Source: Aliivibrio sp. 1S175
GTDB lineage: Bacteria; Pseudomonadota; Gammaproteobacteria; Enterobacterales; Vibrionaceae
Assembly: GCF_001690985.1 (NCBI RefSeq)
Contig: NZ_MAJS01000003.1
Coordinates: 22,824-86,823, forward strand
Reading direction: 5' to 3'
Length of the DNA: 64,000 bases
The notes under the pieces were generated by a model, which saw nothing but the letters and a program-made list of their open reading frames with translations, did not search any database and was not told the origin of the DNA. Position 1 is the first letter of the stretch, and each line of letters begins with the position of its first letter. Positions 1 through 10,135 of the stretch are shown one piece after another. The position numbers and the translations under genes are program-made.

Positions 1-744
1 GAAGTGAACATTGGTGCAACGGCAATCGGTACTGGCTTAAACGCGGCTACAGGTTACCAAGAAGCAGCGGTACGTCACCTAGCTGAAGTAACTGGCCTAG
101 AGTGTGTTGCAGCTGAAGATTTAATCGAAGCAACGTCTGACTGTGGTGCTTACGTTATGATCCACGGTTCGCTAAAACGTACTGCGGTTAAACTGTCTAA
201 AATCTGTAATGACTTACGTCTTCTTTCTTCTGGTCCTCGTGCAGGTCTTAATGAATTGAACTTACCTGAGCTTCAAGCCGGTTCTTCAATCATGCCAGCT
301 AAAGTAAACCCAGTAATTCCAGAAGTTGTAAACCAAGTATGTTTCAAAGTAATTGGTAACGACACTACAGTAACTTTCGCTGCTGAAGCGGGTCAACTGC
401 AATTAAACGTAATGGAACCTGTAATTGGTCAAGCTCTTTTCGAATCTATCGAAATCTTGAAAAATGCATGTGTGAACTTACGTGACAAATGTATCGACGG
501 TATCACGGTAAACAAAGAAGTATGTGAAGCTCACGTATTTAACTCTATCGGTATCGTTACATACCTAAACCCATTCATTGGCCACCACGAAGGTGACATT
601 GTTGGTAAGATTTGTGCTGAAACAGGTAAAAACGTTCGCGATGTAGTTCTTGAGCGTGGCCTTCTAACAGAAGAGCAACTAGATGACATCTTCTCAGTAG
701 AAAACCTGATGCATCCGCAATACAAAGCAAAACGTTACGAATAA
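1..744 (+). CDS. aspA: Aspartate ammonia-lyase, C-terminal part (gene cut by window edge)
   Basis: Aspartate ammonia-lyase deaminates L-aspartate to fumarate and ammonium in the cytosol. The reading frame is open from base 1, so the start lies outside the window; about 247 of the family's roughly 470-480 residues are present. The fumarase/aspartase signature [10 protein letters not shown] is visible about 94 residues in; its serine belongs to the mobile catalytic loop of this superfamily. The C-terminal helical domain and a natural stop are intact. An intrinsic terminator follows, and dcuA lies about 170 bp downstream on the same strand. That aspA-dcuA pairing fits fumarate supply for anaerobic respiration and favours aspartase over fumarase C or argininosuccinate lyase. 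Confidence 0.95.
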   Translation, partial: EVNIGATAIGTGLNAATGYQEAAVRHLAEVTGLECVAAEDLIEATSDCGAYVMIHGSLKRTAVKLSKICNDLRLLSSGPRAGLNELNLPELQAGSSIMPAKVNPVIPEVVNQVCFKVIGNDTTVTFAAEAGQLQLNVMEPVIGQALFESIEILKNACVNLRDKCIDGITVNKEVCEAHVFNSIGIVTYLNPFIGHHEGDIVGKICAETGKNVRDVVLERGLLTEEQLDDIFSVENLMHPQYKAKRYE

Positions 745-761
745 TTCGTAGCACCTCAAAT

Positions 762-790
762 AGCGAGCTCACTGAAGCTCGCTTTTTTTT
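762..790 (+). terminator. Intrinsic terminator of aspA
   Basis: An 8-bp perfect stem (AGCGAGCT / AGCTCGCT) with a 6-nt loop runs into eight T residues, directly after the aspA stop. dcuA therefore probably has its own promoter or depends on read-through. Confidence 0.9.
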
Positions 791-912
791 ATACTCATTA
801 TTTTACTGATAATAAAATCAAGTAATCATTCATACTTTTATTGAATTGCTGTATATAACTGCTCAATAAAAATCTGAATAATTATTTTAAATTCAAACAT
901 TGGAGTTACATT

Positions 913-2214
913 ATGATTGCTGTACAACTTCTTGTCGTACTGCTGTTCATCTATTTAGGTGCACGTATCGGCGGTATTGGTATCGGATTTGCGGGTGGCG
1001 CGGGCGTTCTTGTCCTTACCATGATCTTAGGTTTAGACGCGGGTTCTATCCCTATCGATGTTATTTTAATCATCATGTCTGTAATCACGGCTATTGCAGC
1101 AATGCAAGTGGCTGGTGGTATGGATTGGTTGGTTGACCTAGCAGAACAATTCTTACGAAAAAACCCAAAACGTATTACTTTCTACGCACCAATCGTGACT
1201 TATTTCATGACAATGCTAGCAGGTACAGGCCACACTGCGTTCTCTACACTTCCAGTTATTGCTGAAGTAGCGAAAGAACAAGGTGTTCGTCCATCTCGCC
1301 CTCTTTCTATCGCTGTTGTTGCCTCTCAAATTGCAATTACCGCGTCTCCAATCTCTGCGGCAGTTGTTTTCTTCTCTGGTATTCTTGAGCCACTAGGTGT
1401 GGATTACTTAACGCTATTAGCGGTATGTATCCCATCAACATTCCTAGCATGTATGGTTGGTGCATTTGTTGCTAACTTCCTAGGTTGTGAGCTAAAAGAT
1501 GATCCTGTTTATCAAGAGCGTCTTGCAAAAGGCCTTATCAAGATGAACGGTGCAGGTAAGCGTGAAATCTTACCAACAGCAAAAACGTCTGTTTATATCT
1601 TCTGTGCAGCTATCGTAGCCGTTGTTGCTTATGCAACGATGATCAGTGGCAGTGTGGGCCTGATTGAGCATCCAACGATTGGTCGTAATGAAGCTATCAT
1701 GGCGCTAATGCTAACCGCTGCTGCCGCTATCGTAACGTTCACTAAGATTGATGCGTCTAAAATTGCAAACGCAGCAACATTCAAATCAGGCATGAGTGCG
1801 TGTGTGTGTGTGCTTGGTGTAGCATGGCTTGGTGATACGTTTGTGTCTTCTCACATTGGTGAAATAAAAGAGTTCTCGGCTGAGATCCTTGCACAATATC
1901 CGTGGATGCTAGCGATTGTTTTATTCTTTGCTTCAATGCTTCTTTACTCTCAAGGCGCGACAACTACCGCTCTAATGCCTGCAGCCCTTGCGATTGGTGT
2001 TGCTCCAATTACGGCAGTTGCTTCGTTTGCTGCAGTAAGTGCACTGTTTGTACTTCCTACTTACCCTACGCTTCTTGCTGCGGTAGAAATGGATGACACT
2101 GGTTCAACTCGTATCGGTAATCTTGTATTCAACCACCCATTCTTCATCCCGGGTGTTGCAACGATTTCGACGTCTGTTGCACTAGGTTTTGTATTTGGCG
2201 GTATTATTCTTTAA
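913..2214 (+). CDS. dcuA: Anaerobic C4-dicarboxylate transporter DcuA
   Basis: Inner-membrane antiporter of the Dcu family that exchanges external aspartate, fumarate or malate for succinate. The 433 residues match the usual DcuA/DcuB length. The protein is hydrophobic throughout, with about ten or more predicted membrane segments and the family-typical stretch GTGHTAFSTLPVIAEVAKEQ near residue 97. ATG is preceded by TTGGAG at good distance. Its place behind aspA favours DcuA over the fumarate-induced DcuB, which usually sits beside fumB or dcuSR; the two cannot be separated with certainty by eye. Confidence 0.93.
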   Translation: MIAVQLLVVLLFIYLGARIGGIGIGFAGGAGVLVLTMILGLDAGSIPIDVILIIMSVITAIAAMQVAGGMDWLVDLAEQFLRKNPKRITFYAPIVTYFMTMLAGTGHTAFSTLPVIAEVAKEQGVRPSRPLSIAVVASQIAITASPISAAVVFFSGILEPLGVDYLTLLAVCIPSTFLACMVGAFVANFLGCELKDDPVYQERLAKGLIKMNGAGKREILPTAKTSVYIFCAAIVAVVAYATMISGSVGLIEHPTIGRNEAIMALMLTAAAAIVTFTKIDASKIANAATFKSGMSACVCVLGVAWLGDTFVSSHIGEIKEFSAEILAQYPWMLAIVLFFASMLLYSQGATTTALMPAALAIGVAPITAVASFAAVSALFVLPTYPTLLAAVEMDDTGSTRIGNLVFNHPFFIPGVATISTSVALGFVFGGIIL

Positions 2215-2238
2215 TTAAGAAAATGCACATACACCACC

Positions 2239-2270
2239 AAAAATGGCAGCTAATTTAGCTGCCATTTTTT
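2239..2270. terminator. Bidirectional terminator between dcuA and the usp gene
   Basis: A stem of about 10 bp (ATGGCAGCTA / TAGCTGCCAT) is flanked by an A-run on the left and a T-run on the right, so it can end both dcuA (+) and the convergent usp gene (-). Confidence 0.88.
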
Positions 2271-2282
2271 ATATCCAGTCAA

Positions 2283-2708
2283 CTATGACTTAATCGGCAC
2301 AACCAGTATATCAATAGGCGAATGATGAATGAGGGGCCGTGAATACGAAATTATTTTACTGAGAAAATCATGGTGATGCCCGCAAATCAATAAATCTACG
2401 CCATTCTCTTTTACCGCTGCATCAACTTTATGACTAAGATCCCCAGTTCCCACCCAAAAGCTCTCAATAGGAAAGTCAGTGTATTGCTGAAAATCAGCCA
2501 GCCATTTATTTGAAGGTTCATTGAGCGGTTTGCGATCAGGCTCTGCTTGTATATCTATCAGCTCTGGATAAATTTCTCCATGAGTACCATCAATATGAAT
2601 ATATGACACTTTTGCACCGACTAACCTAGCCATAGAAACCGCTCTATCAATCAGAACATGACTCTCTTTTGACAGATCCAATGCGACAAGGATATGTTTG
2701 TATTTCAT
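2283..2708 (-). CDS. Universal stress protein, UspA family
   Basis: Small cytosolic single-domain Usp protein of 141 residues. It opens with MKYKHILVALDLS, the typical first strand and loop, and ends with the nucleotide-binding-type pattern ICGHHHDFL..SRPLIHHSPIDILVVP. I chose the ATG at 2708 because a GAGGG ribosome site lies about 7 nt upstream and UspA proteins begin at this point; an in-frame ATG 12 codons earlier has no good site. The promoter region is shared with divergent dsbD. Usp proteins respond to growth arrest and stress; the exact member (UspA or another paralogue) cannot be decided here. Confidence 0.9.
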   Translation of the reverse strand: MKYKHILVALDLSKESHVLIDRAVSMARLVGAKVSYIHIDGTHGEIYPELIDIQAEPDRKPLNEPSNKWLADFQQYTDFPIESFWVGTGDLSHKVDAAVKENGVDLLICGHHHDFLSKIISYSRPLIHHSPIDILVVPIKS

Positions 2709-2921
2709 CACAACGCCCTCTTCATCTATTAGTAAATTAAGCATAGTTTTAGTCAGGAGAAAATAGTGTCGTTGAGATCTCGAAATGATAACAAATCATA
2801 AAAAACAGACCGACAGACTCATTAGAAACGAGCTGATCATTACGGCAATTGATACTATACTTGTCGAACTCTTGACCATTTCGATAGTCATATCCATATC
2901 TATTTTTATAAAGACTCCCAC

Positions 2922-4772
2922 ATGACGAATTTACTCCGATTTCGAGCTGCCCTTTTATCATTCTTCATTCTATTCATTTCTTTCGCTCCACAAGCATTAG
3001 CTGCGTTTGATTTAACCAAACTACAGAATCAACCAGGTTCTTCTTTTGTAACCGTAAATGAAGCGTTTCCTTTTAACTTTATGCAGCAAGGCGATCGCGT
3101 TTATTTAGATTGGCAAGTAAAGCCTGATTACTATTTATATCAACAACGTATTTCAGTTACTGCTAATGGTGCTGAAATTGCGGATTTAGTTATGGAAGAA
3201 GGCACACCTCATAACGATGAATTTTTTGGTAATGTAAACATATATACAGAGCCTCTTACGATCACAGTTCCTCTTATCTCGGTTAGTGATAATGCAGAGT
3301 TAACCGTGCGATACCAAGGTTGTGCCAAAGCCGGGTTCTGCTATCCACCTGAGATCCGTAAAATTCCACTATCCGCACTAACAGGGTTAAGTTCGTATCA
3401 AGATGAAGCGGCCAACACCCATGTTGTGGCAAAAAGTGATAACGCACCCGTTAGCGTAGAAAAGAACACATCGTTAGCTCCTGAACCAAAAGTCATATCT
3501 CAAACTCAACAGCAAGAACTGGCTGATAACTTGGGTGATGCTTGGTGGACTCCCTTTTTATTCTTAGCGCTTGGTATTGGACTTGCATTCACACCTTGTG
3601 TACTGCCTATGTACCCTATCTTAACGGGTATTGTTTTAGGTGGCGGTAAACTGTCTCATGGCAAAGCTTTCAAGCTCTCTTTTGTTTACGTGCAAGGCAT
3701 GGCATTAACCTATACCTTACTTGGGTTAGTGGTTGCTTCGGCAGGCATGCAATTTCAAGCGGCACTACAGCATCCTTATGTATTGATTGGTTTGAGCATC
3801 ATGTTTGTGTTGTTGGCACTGTCCATGTTTGGGGCTTACACCATTCAACTGCCAAGCAGCCTACAAACCAAATTAAACGACATCAGTAACCAACAAAAAG
3901 GCGGTAACTTAGGTGGTGTATTTGCGATGGGTGCTATCTCAGGTTTAGTGTGCTCACCATGTACGACTGCACCATTATCTGGTGCGTTACTTTATGTCGC
4001 AAAAAGTGGGGACTTACTAACAGGCGCAGTTGCGTTGTATGCCTTGGCGATTGGTATGGGTATCCCATTAATTTTAGCCGCCGTATTTGGTAATAAACTG
4101 CTACCAAAAGCGGGCGTATGGATGACGTATGTGAAGACCCTGTTTGGTTTTATTCTTCTCGCGGTTCCTGTGTTCTTATTGGAACGTATTCTTCCTCATA
4201 GCATTACGCCATTTATTTGGTCTGCATTGGGTATTGCTGCGTTTGGTTGGTTATACCATGTTAAAGCGACGATGCCTCAATCATGGAAAACGAGTGTGGC
4301 TGGGATCATCGCGATCTTAGGTATTGTTGGCTCAGCAATTCCGGTGATTGATGCTATTTCAGGGAAAACCAATACAGAAGTAAGCACCACCACTCAAGCT
4401 GTTACATTTAAAAAGATAACTACGATTGAAGATTTAAACCGAGAATTGGAAGCTGCCAAAGCTCAAGGAAAGCCTGTGATGCTCGATTTTTATGCCGATT
4501 GGTGTGTCGCGTGTAAAGAGTTTGAAAAATACACCTTTCATAATGAAGCTGTAGAACCAAAGCTTGCTGAGTTCATTTTATTACAGGCAGACGTAACCAA
4601 AAATAGCCCTGAAGATATTGCACTGCTACAACAACTAAAAGTTCTTGGCTTACCAACCATCGATTTTTGGAATGCTAATGGCGATTATTTATCAGACTCT
4701 CGTCTTACTGGATTCATGAAAGCAGAGCCGTTTATTCAGCATTTGCAACAAAATGTGAGCTTGGTTGAATAA
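2922..4772 (+). CDS. dsbD: Thiol:disulfide interchange protein DsbD
   Basis: DsbD carries electrons from cytoplasmic thioredoxin across the inner membrane to periplasmic DsbC, DsbG and CcmG. All three modules are visible in 616 residues: a signal peptide ending near APQALA (residue 27), a periplasmic domain with the cysteine pair around [12 protein letters not shown], a central membrane domain with FTPCVLP and CSPCTTAP, and a C-terminal thioredoxin-like domain with DWCVACKEF. All redox cysteines are present, so the protein should be active. In many gamma-proteobacteria cutA lies just upstream; here the neighbour is a divergent usp gene. Confidence 0.96.
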   Translation: MTNLLRFRAALLSFFILFISFAPQALAAFDLTKLQNQPGSSFVTVNEAFPFNFMQQGDRVYLDWQVKPDYYLYQQRISVTANGAEIADLVMEEGTPHNDEFFGNVNIYTEPLTITVPLISVSDNAELTVRYQGCAKAGFCYPPEIRKIPLSALTGLSSYQDEAANTHVVAKSDNAPVSVEKNTSLAPEPKVISQTQQQELADNLGDAWWTPFLFLALGIGLAFTPCVLPMYPILTGIVLGGGKLSHGKAFKLSFVYVQGMALTYTLLGLVVASAGMQFQAALQHPYVLIGLSIMFVLLALSMFGAYTIQLPSSLQTKLNDISNQQKGGNLGGVFAMGAISGLVCSPCTTAPLSGALLYVAKSGDLLTGAVALYALAIGMGIPLILAAVFGNKLLPKAGVWMTYVKTLFGFILLAVPVFLLERILPHSITPFIWSALGIAAFGWLYHVKATMPQSWKTSVAGIIAILGIVGSAIPVIDAISGKTNTEVSTTTQAVTFKKITTIEDLNRELEAAKAQGKPVMLDFYADWCVACKEFEKYTFHNEAVEPKLAEFILLQADVTKNSPEDIALLQQLKVLGLPTIDFWNANGDYLSDSRLTGFMKAEPFIQHLQQNVSLVE

Positions 4773-4824
4773 TTTTGCTCCTTTATTGACCAAAATCATT
4801 AGCATTACTAAGGCACTTATTTTA

Positions 4825-4850
4825 CAATGCGAATTAACGCAATTAAGCGA
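4825..4850. promoter_or_regulatory. Candidate operator upstream of nagB
   Basis: On the minus strand this stretch reads as two tandem half-site-like units, TTAATTGCG and TTAATTCGC, 30-50 bp before nagB. NagC operators are AT-rich with a TTAATTCG-like core, so NagC or a similar amino-sugar repressor could bind. This is pattern similarity only. Confidence 0.3.
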
Positions 4851-4879
4851 ACAATTATATTAATTTTTTGAGGTATATG

Positions 4880-5680
4880 ATGAGACTTATTCCATTAAAC
4901 CAAGCAGAACAAGTAGGCGCATGGTCAGCACAACACATTGTTAACCGCATCAATGAGTTTAACCCAACAGCAGAGCGTCCATTCGTTCTTGGTCTTCCAA
5001 CTGGTGGAACTCCTCTTAATACTTACAAAAAGCTAATTGAACTGCACAAAGCAGGTAAAGTAAGCTTTAAGCACGTAGTTACATTCAACATGGATGAGTA
5101 CATCGGTCTTGATACTAACCACCCTGAATCTTACCGTACTTTCATGTTTGAAAACTTCTTCAACCATGTAGATATCCAAGAAGAAAACATTAATCTTCTT
5201 AACGGTAACACTGACAACCACGAAGAAGAATGCCAACGTTACGAAGACAAAATTAAGTCTTACGGCCGCATCAACTTATTCATGGGTGGCGTAGGCAACG
5301 ACGGTCACATCGCATTCAACGAACCAGCTTCTTCTTTAGCATCTCGTACTCGTATCAAAACACTAACTGAAGATACTCGTATTGCTAATTCTCGTTTCTT
5401 TGATGGCGACATCAACCAAGTGCCTAAGTTTGCATTAACTATCGGTGTTGGTACGTTACTTGACTCTGCTGAGATCATGATCCTAATTACTGGTCACAAT
5501 AAAGCACTTGCTCTGCAAGCCGCTGTTGAAGGATCTGTAAACCACATGTGGACAGTATCAGCACTTCAACTTCACCCTAAATCAGTAATCGTTTGTGATG
5601 ACGCATCACAACAAGAACTGAAAGTGAAGACAGTTAAGTACTTTAAAGAACTAGAAGCTGAAAACATTACACACGTTTAA
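4880..5680 (+). CDS. nagB: Glucosamine-6-phosphate deaminase
   Basis: Converts glucosamine 6-phosphate to fructose 6-phosphate and ammonia, the last committed step of GlcNAc and chitin-sugar use. The product is 266 residues, as in E. coli NagB. Visible family motifs are GLPTGGTP (phosphate loop, about residue 37), FNMDEYIGL with the catalytic Asp, and [14 protein letters not shown] with the catalytic His. I chose the second of two adjacent ATGs (MRLIPL), which matches the family N-terminus; GAGGT lies 5 nt upstream. nagA and nagC are not adjacent; a strong terminator follows the gene. Confidence 0.95.
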   Translation: MRLIPLNQAEQVGAWSAQHIVNRINEFNPTAERPFVLGLPTGGTPLNTYKKLIELHKAGKVSFKHVVTFNMDEYIGLDTNHPESYRTFMFENFFNHVDIQEENINLLNGNTDNHEEECQRYEDKIKSYGRINLFMGGVGNDGHIAFNEPASSLASRTRIKTLTEDTRIANSRFFDGDINQVPKFALTIGVGTLLDSAEIMILITGHNKALALQAAVEGSVNHMWTVSALQLHPKSVIVCDDASQQELKVKTVKYFKELEAENITHV

Positions 5681-5700
5681 GATTCATTGTTAATAAATAC

Positions 5701-5731
5701 AAAAGGAGAGCTAAATCAGCTCTCCTTTTTT
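5701..5731 (+). terminator. Intrinsic terminator of nagB
   Basis: Stem AAAAGGAGAGCT / AGCTCTCCTTTT with a 5-nt loop ending in a T-run, 20 bp after the nagB stop. Confidence 0.92.
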
Positions 5732-6030
5732 ATACACTCCGAATAACCCTCCTCCCAAAAACACCTTAAATCCCCCTCAACTTTGATTCTCTTATTCTGA
5801 CAATCGTTTTCCATATACTCTTTTATTAAAAAAATCTCGTAATAATGCTTTCATTATTGGTATCAAAACGACAATTCATCCCAATTAATAAAATAGACAA
5901 CAATTACTATGCAACACCAAAGGAGTACTTTTATCTGTAATTAAATTTCATTTTACTGGTCGAGAAATAGAGCCATTTAATTCGAGGAATGAAAGAAATC
6001 AGAAAGTGAGAGGCAGATCATATTGATTTT

Positions 6031-6048
6031 TTATTATTTAAATAATAA
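6031..6048. repeat. 18-bp perfect AT palindrome upstream of mtlA
   Basis: TTATTATTTAAATAATAA is its own reverse complement, and lies just upstream of the first CRP-like site. It could be an operator or a flexible DNA element; no protein can be named. Confidence 0.55.
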
Positions 6049-6056
6049 TTCACTAA

Positions 6057-6074
6057 TAGTGATGAGCGTCACTA
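6057..6074. promoter_or_regulatory. Candidate CRP site 1 upstream of mtlA
   Basis: TAGTGA-N6-TCACTA is a perfectly symmetric variant of the CRP consensus TGTGA-N6-TCACA. Catabolite control of mannitol operons through CRP is well established in E. coli. Confidence 0.55.
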
Positions 6075-6213
6075 TTTACAGGAAAGAGGAATAACTCGAA
6101 ATGAGATGTTGCGCATTTAATTATCATTGACAAATTGAATTTGATCGAAATGTAGCAAAGTTTCATACTCAAAATGCTAGCTAGATCTACTTAATTTGTA
6201 TTTGGAAAGGTGA

Positions 6214-6235
6214 ATTTGTGGGGTGTCTCACGAAT
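6214..6235. promoter_or_regulatory. Candidate CRP site 2 upstream of mtlA
   Basis: AATTTGTGG-N6-TCACGAATT has half-sites TGTGG and TCACG with matching AATT flanks. It is about 125-140 bp before the mtlA start codon, a plausible activator position for a promoter near 6270. Confidence 0.55.
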
Positions 6236-6355
6236 TTCCCGTTATCGGTTCTATTAAAAAATCTATGGTAAATTATGTCTGTACTTAGAAATTAACCAAT
6301 GGCTTTGGCGAGCCATTTTAGAATATTTAATAAAACCTCAAACGGGGAATCACTT

Positions 6356-8308
6356 ATGATATCACCAGATGCAAAGATCAAGATACAAAATTTTGGTCGT
6401 TTTTTATCAAATATGGTAATGCCTAATATTGGTGCGTTTATCGCATGGGGCTTTATCACTGCTTTATTTATCCCAACAGGTTGGATCCCTAACGAAGCGT
6501 TAGCGAAACTTGTTGGCCCTATGATTACGTATCTACTTCCACTGCTAATCGGTTATACCGGTGGTAAATTAGTGGGCGGCGAACGTGGGGCTATCGTTGG
6601 TGCAATTACAACAATGGGTGTTATTGCTGGTACTGATATACCAATGTTCATGGGCGCAATGATGGTTGGTCCTATGGGTGGCCTAGCGATTAAGCTGTTC
6701 GACCAAAAAGTCGATGGTAAAATCAAAAGTGGCTTTGAAATGCTAGTAAACAACTTCTCTGCCGGCATTATTGGTATGCTGTGTGCGATTGTTGCTTTCT
6801 ACTTTATTGGTCCTTTTGTTAAAGTATTATCAGCCGGTCTTGCCGGTGGTGTTAATTTCTTAGTCGAGGCTGGTCTTCTTCCTTTAACGTCTATTTTTGT
6901 TGAACCCGCAAAAATTCTCTTCTTAAATAACGCGATTAACCACGGTATTTTCTCTCCTCTTGGTATCCAACAAGCAAACGATACTGGTCAATCTATTTTC
7001 TTCTTAATAGAGGCAAACCCAGGTCCAGGTCTAGGTATTCTTCTTGCTTACATGTTCTTTGGTAAAGGCTCTGCAAAACAAACGGCTGGTGGGGCATCAA
7101 TAATCCATTTCTTTGGTGGTATCCACGAAATTTACTTCCCATACATTTTGATGAATCCACGTTTAATCCTTGCTGCTATTGCTGGTGGTATGACGGGTGT
7201 TTTCGTTCTCACTCTATTTAATGCTGGCATAGTTGCTCCTGCATCTCCTGGTTCTATCTTTGCCATTTTATTATTAACACCAAAGGCATCGGCTGTCGGC
7301 GTTATCTGTTCAATTTTATCAGCAACAGCGGTTTCATTTACTGTGGCGGCACTGCTAATGAAAATGCAAGCAACCTCTGATGAAGATGACGGAACTTCAT
7401 TAGATGATGCAACATCAAAAATGCATGACATGAAGTCAGGTCCAAAAGGCAGCCCTTCAGGTATCACAGCAGAAAAAAGCAATTCACCTAAATTAACCAA
7501 TATCCAAAAAATCATCGTAGCGTGTGACGCTGGCATGGGTTCAAGTGCCATGGGAGCCGGACTTCTTCGTAAAAAAGTCCAAGCTACAGGCCTAAATATT
7601 AGCGTAACAAACTGTGCTATCAATAACTTACCTACGGATGTCGATATTGTGATTACTCATAAAGATTTAACGGACCGTGCACGTAAGCACGCAGAAAACG
7701 CAGAGCATATTTCATTAACCAACTTCTTAGATAGCCATATCTACAACGATTTAGTCGCACGCATTATGGCATCAACTTACCCAGAAGCCGCGAACGATGA
7801 TGAAATGCCACAAATATCTCCAGTAGCAGCGAATGATGAGTTTTTTGAACCACAAAAAGCACAACCATTTCAAATTGAAGAAAAAAATATCCACCTTGGA
7901 TTAACCTTCAAAACAAAAGAAGAAGCGATTCAATACGCCGGTGAGCAACTTGTCTCTCTTGGCTACGCAGAACCAGAATATGTAGCAGCGATGTTTGATC
8001 GTGAAAAACTAGTACCAACCTACCTTGGTGAATCCATTGCCGTACCACATGGAACAATAGAAGCCAAAGACCGAGTAATTAAAACAGGTATCGTAATCTG
8101 TCAGTACCCATCGGGAGTTCAATTCACTGAAGACGAAGATGACGTTGCTAAATTGGTTATCGGTATCGCAGCTAAAAATGATGAGCATATTCAAGTAATT
8201 ACATCAATTACCAATGCGCTTGATGAGCCTGGTGCCATTGAAAAATTAACATCGACTAACAGCGTTAGTGAGATGTTAGCAATTCTTTCAGGCGAACAAG
8301 CAGCATAA
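6356..8308 (+). CDS. mtlA: PTS mannitol transporter, fused EIICBA
   Basis: Inner-membrane permease that imports D-mannitol and phosphorylates it to mannitol 1-phosphate using phospho-HPr. The 650 residues run as EIIC (about 1-340, hydrophobic), EIIB (about 383-470, phosphocysteine C390 in [15 protein letters not shown]) and EIIA (about 510-650, phosphohistidine H565 in VPHGT). I chose the ATG at 6356 (MISPDAK), with GGGGA about 7 nt upstream; a longer frame from 6299 lacks a good site. mtlD and mtlR follow. CRP-like sites lie in the long leader. Confidence 0.96.
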   Translation: MISPDAKIKIQNFGRFLSNMVMPNIGAFIAWGFITALFIPTGWIPNEALAKLVGPMITYLLPLLIGYTGGKLVGGERGAIVGAITTMGVIAGTDIPMFMGAMMVGPMGGLAIKLFDQKVDGKIKSGFEMLVNNFSAGIIGMLCAIVAFYFIGPFVKVLSAGLAGGVNFLVEAGLLPLTSIFVEPAKILFLNNAINHGIFSPLGIQQANDTGQSIFFLIEANPGPGLGILLAYMFFGKGSAKQTAGGASIIHFFGGIHEIYFPYILMNPRLILAAIAGGMTGVFVLTLFNAGIVAPASPGSIFAILLLTPKASAVGVICSILSATAVSFTVAALLMKMQATSDEDDGTSLDDATSKMHDMKSGPKGSPSGITAEKSNSPKLTNIQKIIVACDAGMGSSAMGAGLLRKKVQATGLNISVTNCAINNLPTDVDIVITHKDLTDRARKHAENAEHISLTNFLDSHIYNDLVARIMASTYPEAANDDEMPQISPVAANDEFFEPQKAQPFQIEEKNIHLGLTFKTKEEAIQYAGEQLVSLGYAEPEYVAAMFDREKLVPTYLGESIAVPHGTIEAKDRVIKTGIVICQYPSGVQFTEDEDDVAKLVIGIAAKNDEHIQVITSITNALDEPGAIEKLTSTNSVSEMLAILSGEQAA

Positions 8309-8387
8309 CAATCATATAGAAAATATAGATCAACTCTCCCCCTATAGGGTTGTTCTATCTCCTAATATCAAATTGAAGGTAATTATT

Positions 8388-9536
8388 ATGAAAGCAGTAC
8401 ATTTTGGCGCAGGCAATATCGGTCGTGGTTTTATTGGTAAAGTTCTTTCTGATTCAAACGTCGCTGTTACATTTGCAGACGTTGATGCTCCATTAGTTGA
8501 TCAACTTTGTCATGACCAGTCATACAAGGTGAAAGTCGTTGGTTCTGAATGCCAAATAGACACCGTTACACACGTAACTGCGGTAAACTCGACAAGTGAC
8601 GATGTGATTGAGCGCATTGTACATACCGATTTGCTAACAACCGCGGTAGGTCCTAACGTATTAAATATTATTGCGAAAACCATCGCAAAAGGCTTAACCA
8701 AGCGTTTTGAAGCAAACAATAGTTCACCACTAAATATCATTGCTTGTGAAAATATGGTTCGAGGTACTACTCACCTTAAAAACGAAGTCTACTCTCATCT
8801 TGATGAATCTTTTCATGCTCGTTGTGATGAGTTAGTTGGTTTTGTCGATTCCGCGGTTGACCGTATTGTTCCACCGTCAGAAGCGGCGAATGACGACTTA
8901 CTTGAAGTGACTGTGGAAAGCTTCAGTGAATGGATTGTTGATGAACAACAATTCAAAGGTGGCGTACCTAATATTGCTGGAATGGAAAAAACAGACAACT
9001 TAATGGCGTTTGTTGAACGCAAGCTTTTCACCCTAAATACCGGTCACTGCATCACCGCTTATCTTGGTGCGTTGAAAGGCCATGAAACAGTACGCGATGC
9101 CATTCAAGACCCTGAAATTAGAGCGGAAGTAAAAACAGCAATGGAGGAAAGTGGCGAAGTACTTATTCGTCGTTACGGTTTTGATAAAGAATTACACGCC
9201 GCTTATATCGAGAAAATTTTAGGCCGCTTTGCCAATCCATACTTACGAGATGAGATTGATCGCGTTGCACGTCAACCAATCCGTAAATTAGGTGAAAATG
9301 ATCGCTTAATCAAGCCCTTATTAGGTACAATAGAGTATGGGACAGAGAATAAAACACTATTAAAAGGTATCGCTGCCGCATTTAAATACGTGAATAATAC
9401 CGACCCTCAAGCTGTTGAACTGCAAGCTCGCTTACATGAGTTTGGTTTAAAATCAACATTAGCTCATTATACTGGGTTAACAGAAGACAGTTCAGAAGCA
9501 GAAAAGATTGAAGAAATCTTTAATACATTAAATTAA
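8388..9536 (+). CDS. mtlD: Mannitol-1-phosphate 5-dehydrogenase
   Basis: Oxidises mannitol 1-phosphate to fructose 6-phosphate with NAD+. The 382 residues match the family. The N-terminal Rossmann motif [13 protein letters not shown] is clear, and the polyol-dehydrogenase catalytic region with [16 protein letters not shown] lies near residue 215. The ATG at 8388 gives the family start MKAVHFG, with GAAGGT 8 nt upstream. The 79-bp gap after mtlA holds a 10-bp palindrome (CCCTATAGGG, 8340-8349) within a weak longer stem, which may adjust mtlA/mtlD message balance. Confidence 0.96.
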   Translation: MKAVHFGAGNIGRGFIGKVLSDSNVAVTFADVDAPLVDQLCHDQSYKVKVVGSECQIDTVTHVTAVNSTSDDVIERIVHTDLLTTAVGPNVLNIIAKTIAKGLTKRFEANNSSPLNIIACENMVRGTTHLKNEVYSHLDESFHARCDELVGFVDSAVDRIVPPSEAANDDLLEVTVESFSEWIVDEQQFKGGVPNIAGMEKTDNLMAFVERKLFTLNTGHCITAYLGALKGHETVRDAIQDPEIRAEVKTAMEESGEVLIRRYGFDKELHAAYIEKILGRFANPYLRDEIDRVARQPIRKLGENDRLIKPLLGTIEYGTENKTLLKGIAAAFKYVNNTDPQAVELQARLHEFGLKSTLAHYTGLTEDSSEAEKIEEIFNTLN

Positions 9537-9548
9537 TAAGAAACAATT

Positions 9549-9574
9549 AGAGAGGCGTAATGCCTCTCTCTTTT
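9549..9574 (+). terminator. Terminator-like hairpin between mtlD and mtlR
   Basis: AGAGAGGC / GCCTCTCT stem with a 5-nt loop, then C and four T residues. It lies only 12 bp before the mtlR ATG, so mtlR should be expressed mainly by read-through and at lower level than mtlAD. Confidence 0.7.
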
Positions 9575-9585
9575 ATGGCTATTTT

Positions 9586-10116
9586 ATGACAGAAGTAATA
9601 AACGAATCACACATCATTGAGCGACTAGACGATGCACCTTCTGTGCGTGGTTTTTTTATCATTGCTGTCGATATTCTTAATGAATCTATCGACGGTTTAA
9701 TTCAACGTATTTTTCGTAAAGATGATTTCGCAGTTCAATCCGTGATCGGTCCATTGCTTCAAGACTCTGGTCCTCTAGGCGATTTAAGTGTTAGGTTAAA
9801 ACTGCTTTTTGGCTTAGGTGTATTACCAAATAATACCTATCATGATATTGAAGGTTTAATACAATTACGTAATAAGTTGAATGCTGAAATGAACGAACTT
9901 CAGTTCACTGACCCACACGTTATTACACCTATAAATTCACTTCATTTAGTGAAAAGAATGGGGATGAATCAACTAGACATCACCCCACAAAATGATGATG
10001 ATGATCTGATGTTCTATCAAATGCAAATAGACCGACAAAAACAAATGATCCGTTCAGGTTTATCATTAGCGATTGTCGATATTTGCTCTGAACTCCAAAA
10101 AGAAAGCCCATTTTAA
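9586..10116 (+). CDS. mtlR: Mannitol operon repressor family protein MtlR
   Basis: A 176-residue member of the MtlR family, third gene of the mannitol operon. It is all helical by eye and has no recognisable helix-turn-helix; crystal structures of this family also lack a standard DNA-binding fold, so repression may be indirect. A terminator-like hairpin lies just upstream and the ribosome site is poor, both consistent with low expression. The C-terminus converges on arsJ with only a 19-bp gap; an AAAGAAAG / CTTTCTTT stem overlapping the stop may act as a weak shared terminator. Confidence 0.92.
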   Translation: MTEVINESHIIERLDDAPSVRGFFIIAVDILNESIDGLIQRIFRKDDFAVQSVIGPLLQDSGPLGDLSVRLKLLFGLGVLPNNTYHDIEGLIQLRNKLNAEMNELQFTDPHVITPINSLHLVKRMGMNQLDITPQNDDDDLMFYQMQIDRQKQMIRSGLSLAIVDICSELQKESPF

Positions 10117-10135
10117 TGACTTTCTTTTTTCCATC

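Larger units (their letters stand above)
5732..6355 (+). other. Long non-coding upstream region of mtlA
   Basis: About 620 bp without a convincing gene separate the nagB terminator from mtlA. The region is very AT-rich and holds two CRP-like sites and an 18-bp perfect palindrome (entered separately). In V. cholerae an antisense sRNA, MtlS, is transcribed across the mtlA 5' leader; a counterpart would lie here, but I could not fix its ends from sequence. A possible 11-codon frame starting at the ATG near 5930 has no usable ribosome site. Confidence 0.6.

Noticed and set aside
1795..1815. GTGTGTGTGTGT tract in dcuA as a phase-variable repeat
   Set aside because: Only about five to six dinucleotides encoding CVCV in a conserved membrane segment; too short to suggest slippage control.
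2749..2961. Minus-strand 70-codon frame between the usp gene and dsbD
   Set aside because: Overlaps the dsbD start, has no ribosome site and resembles no family; the region is a divergent promoter region.
5930..5965. Short frame beginning at an ATG in the mtlA upstream region
   Set aside because: Eleven codons, no upstream ribosome site; the AAAGGAG in it lies within the frame, not before it.
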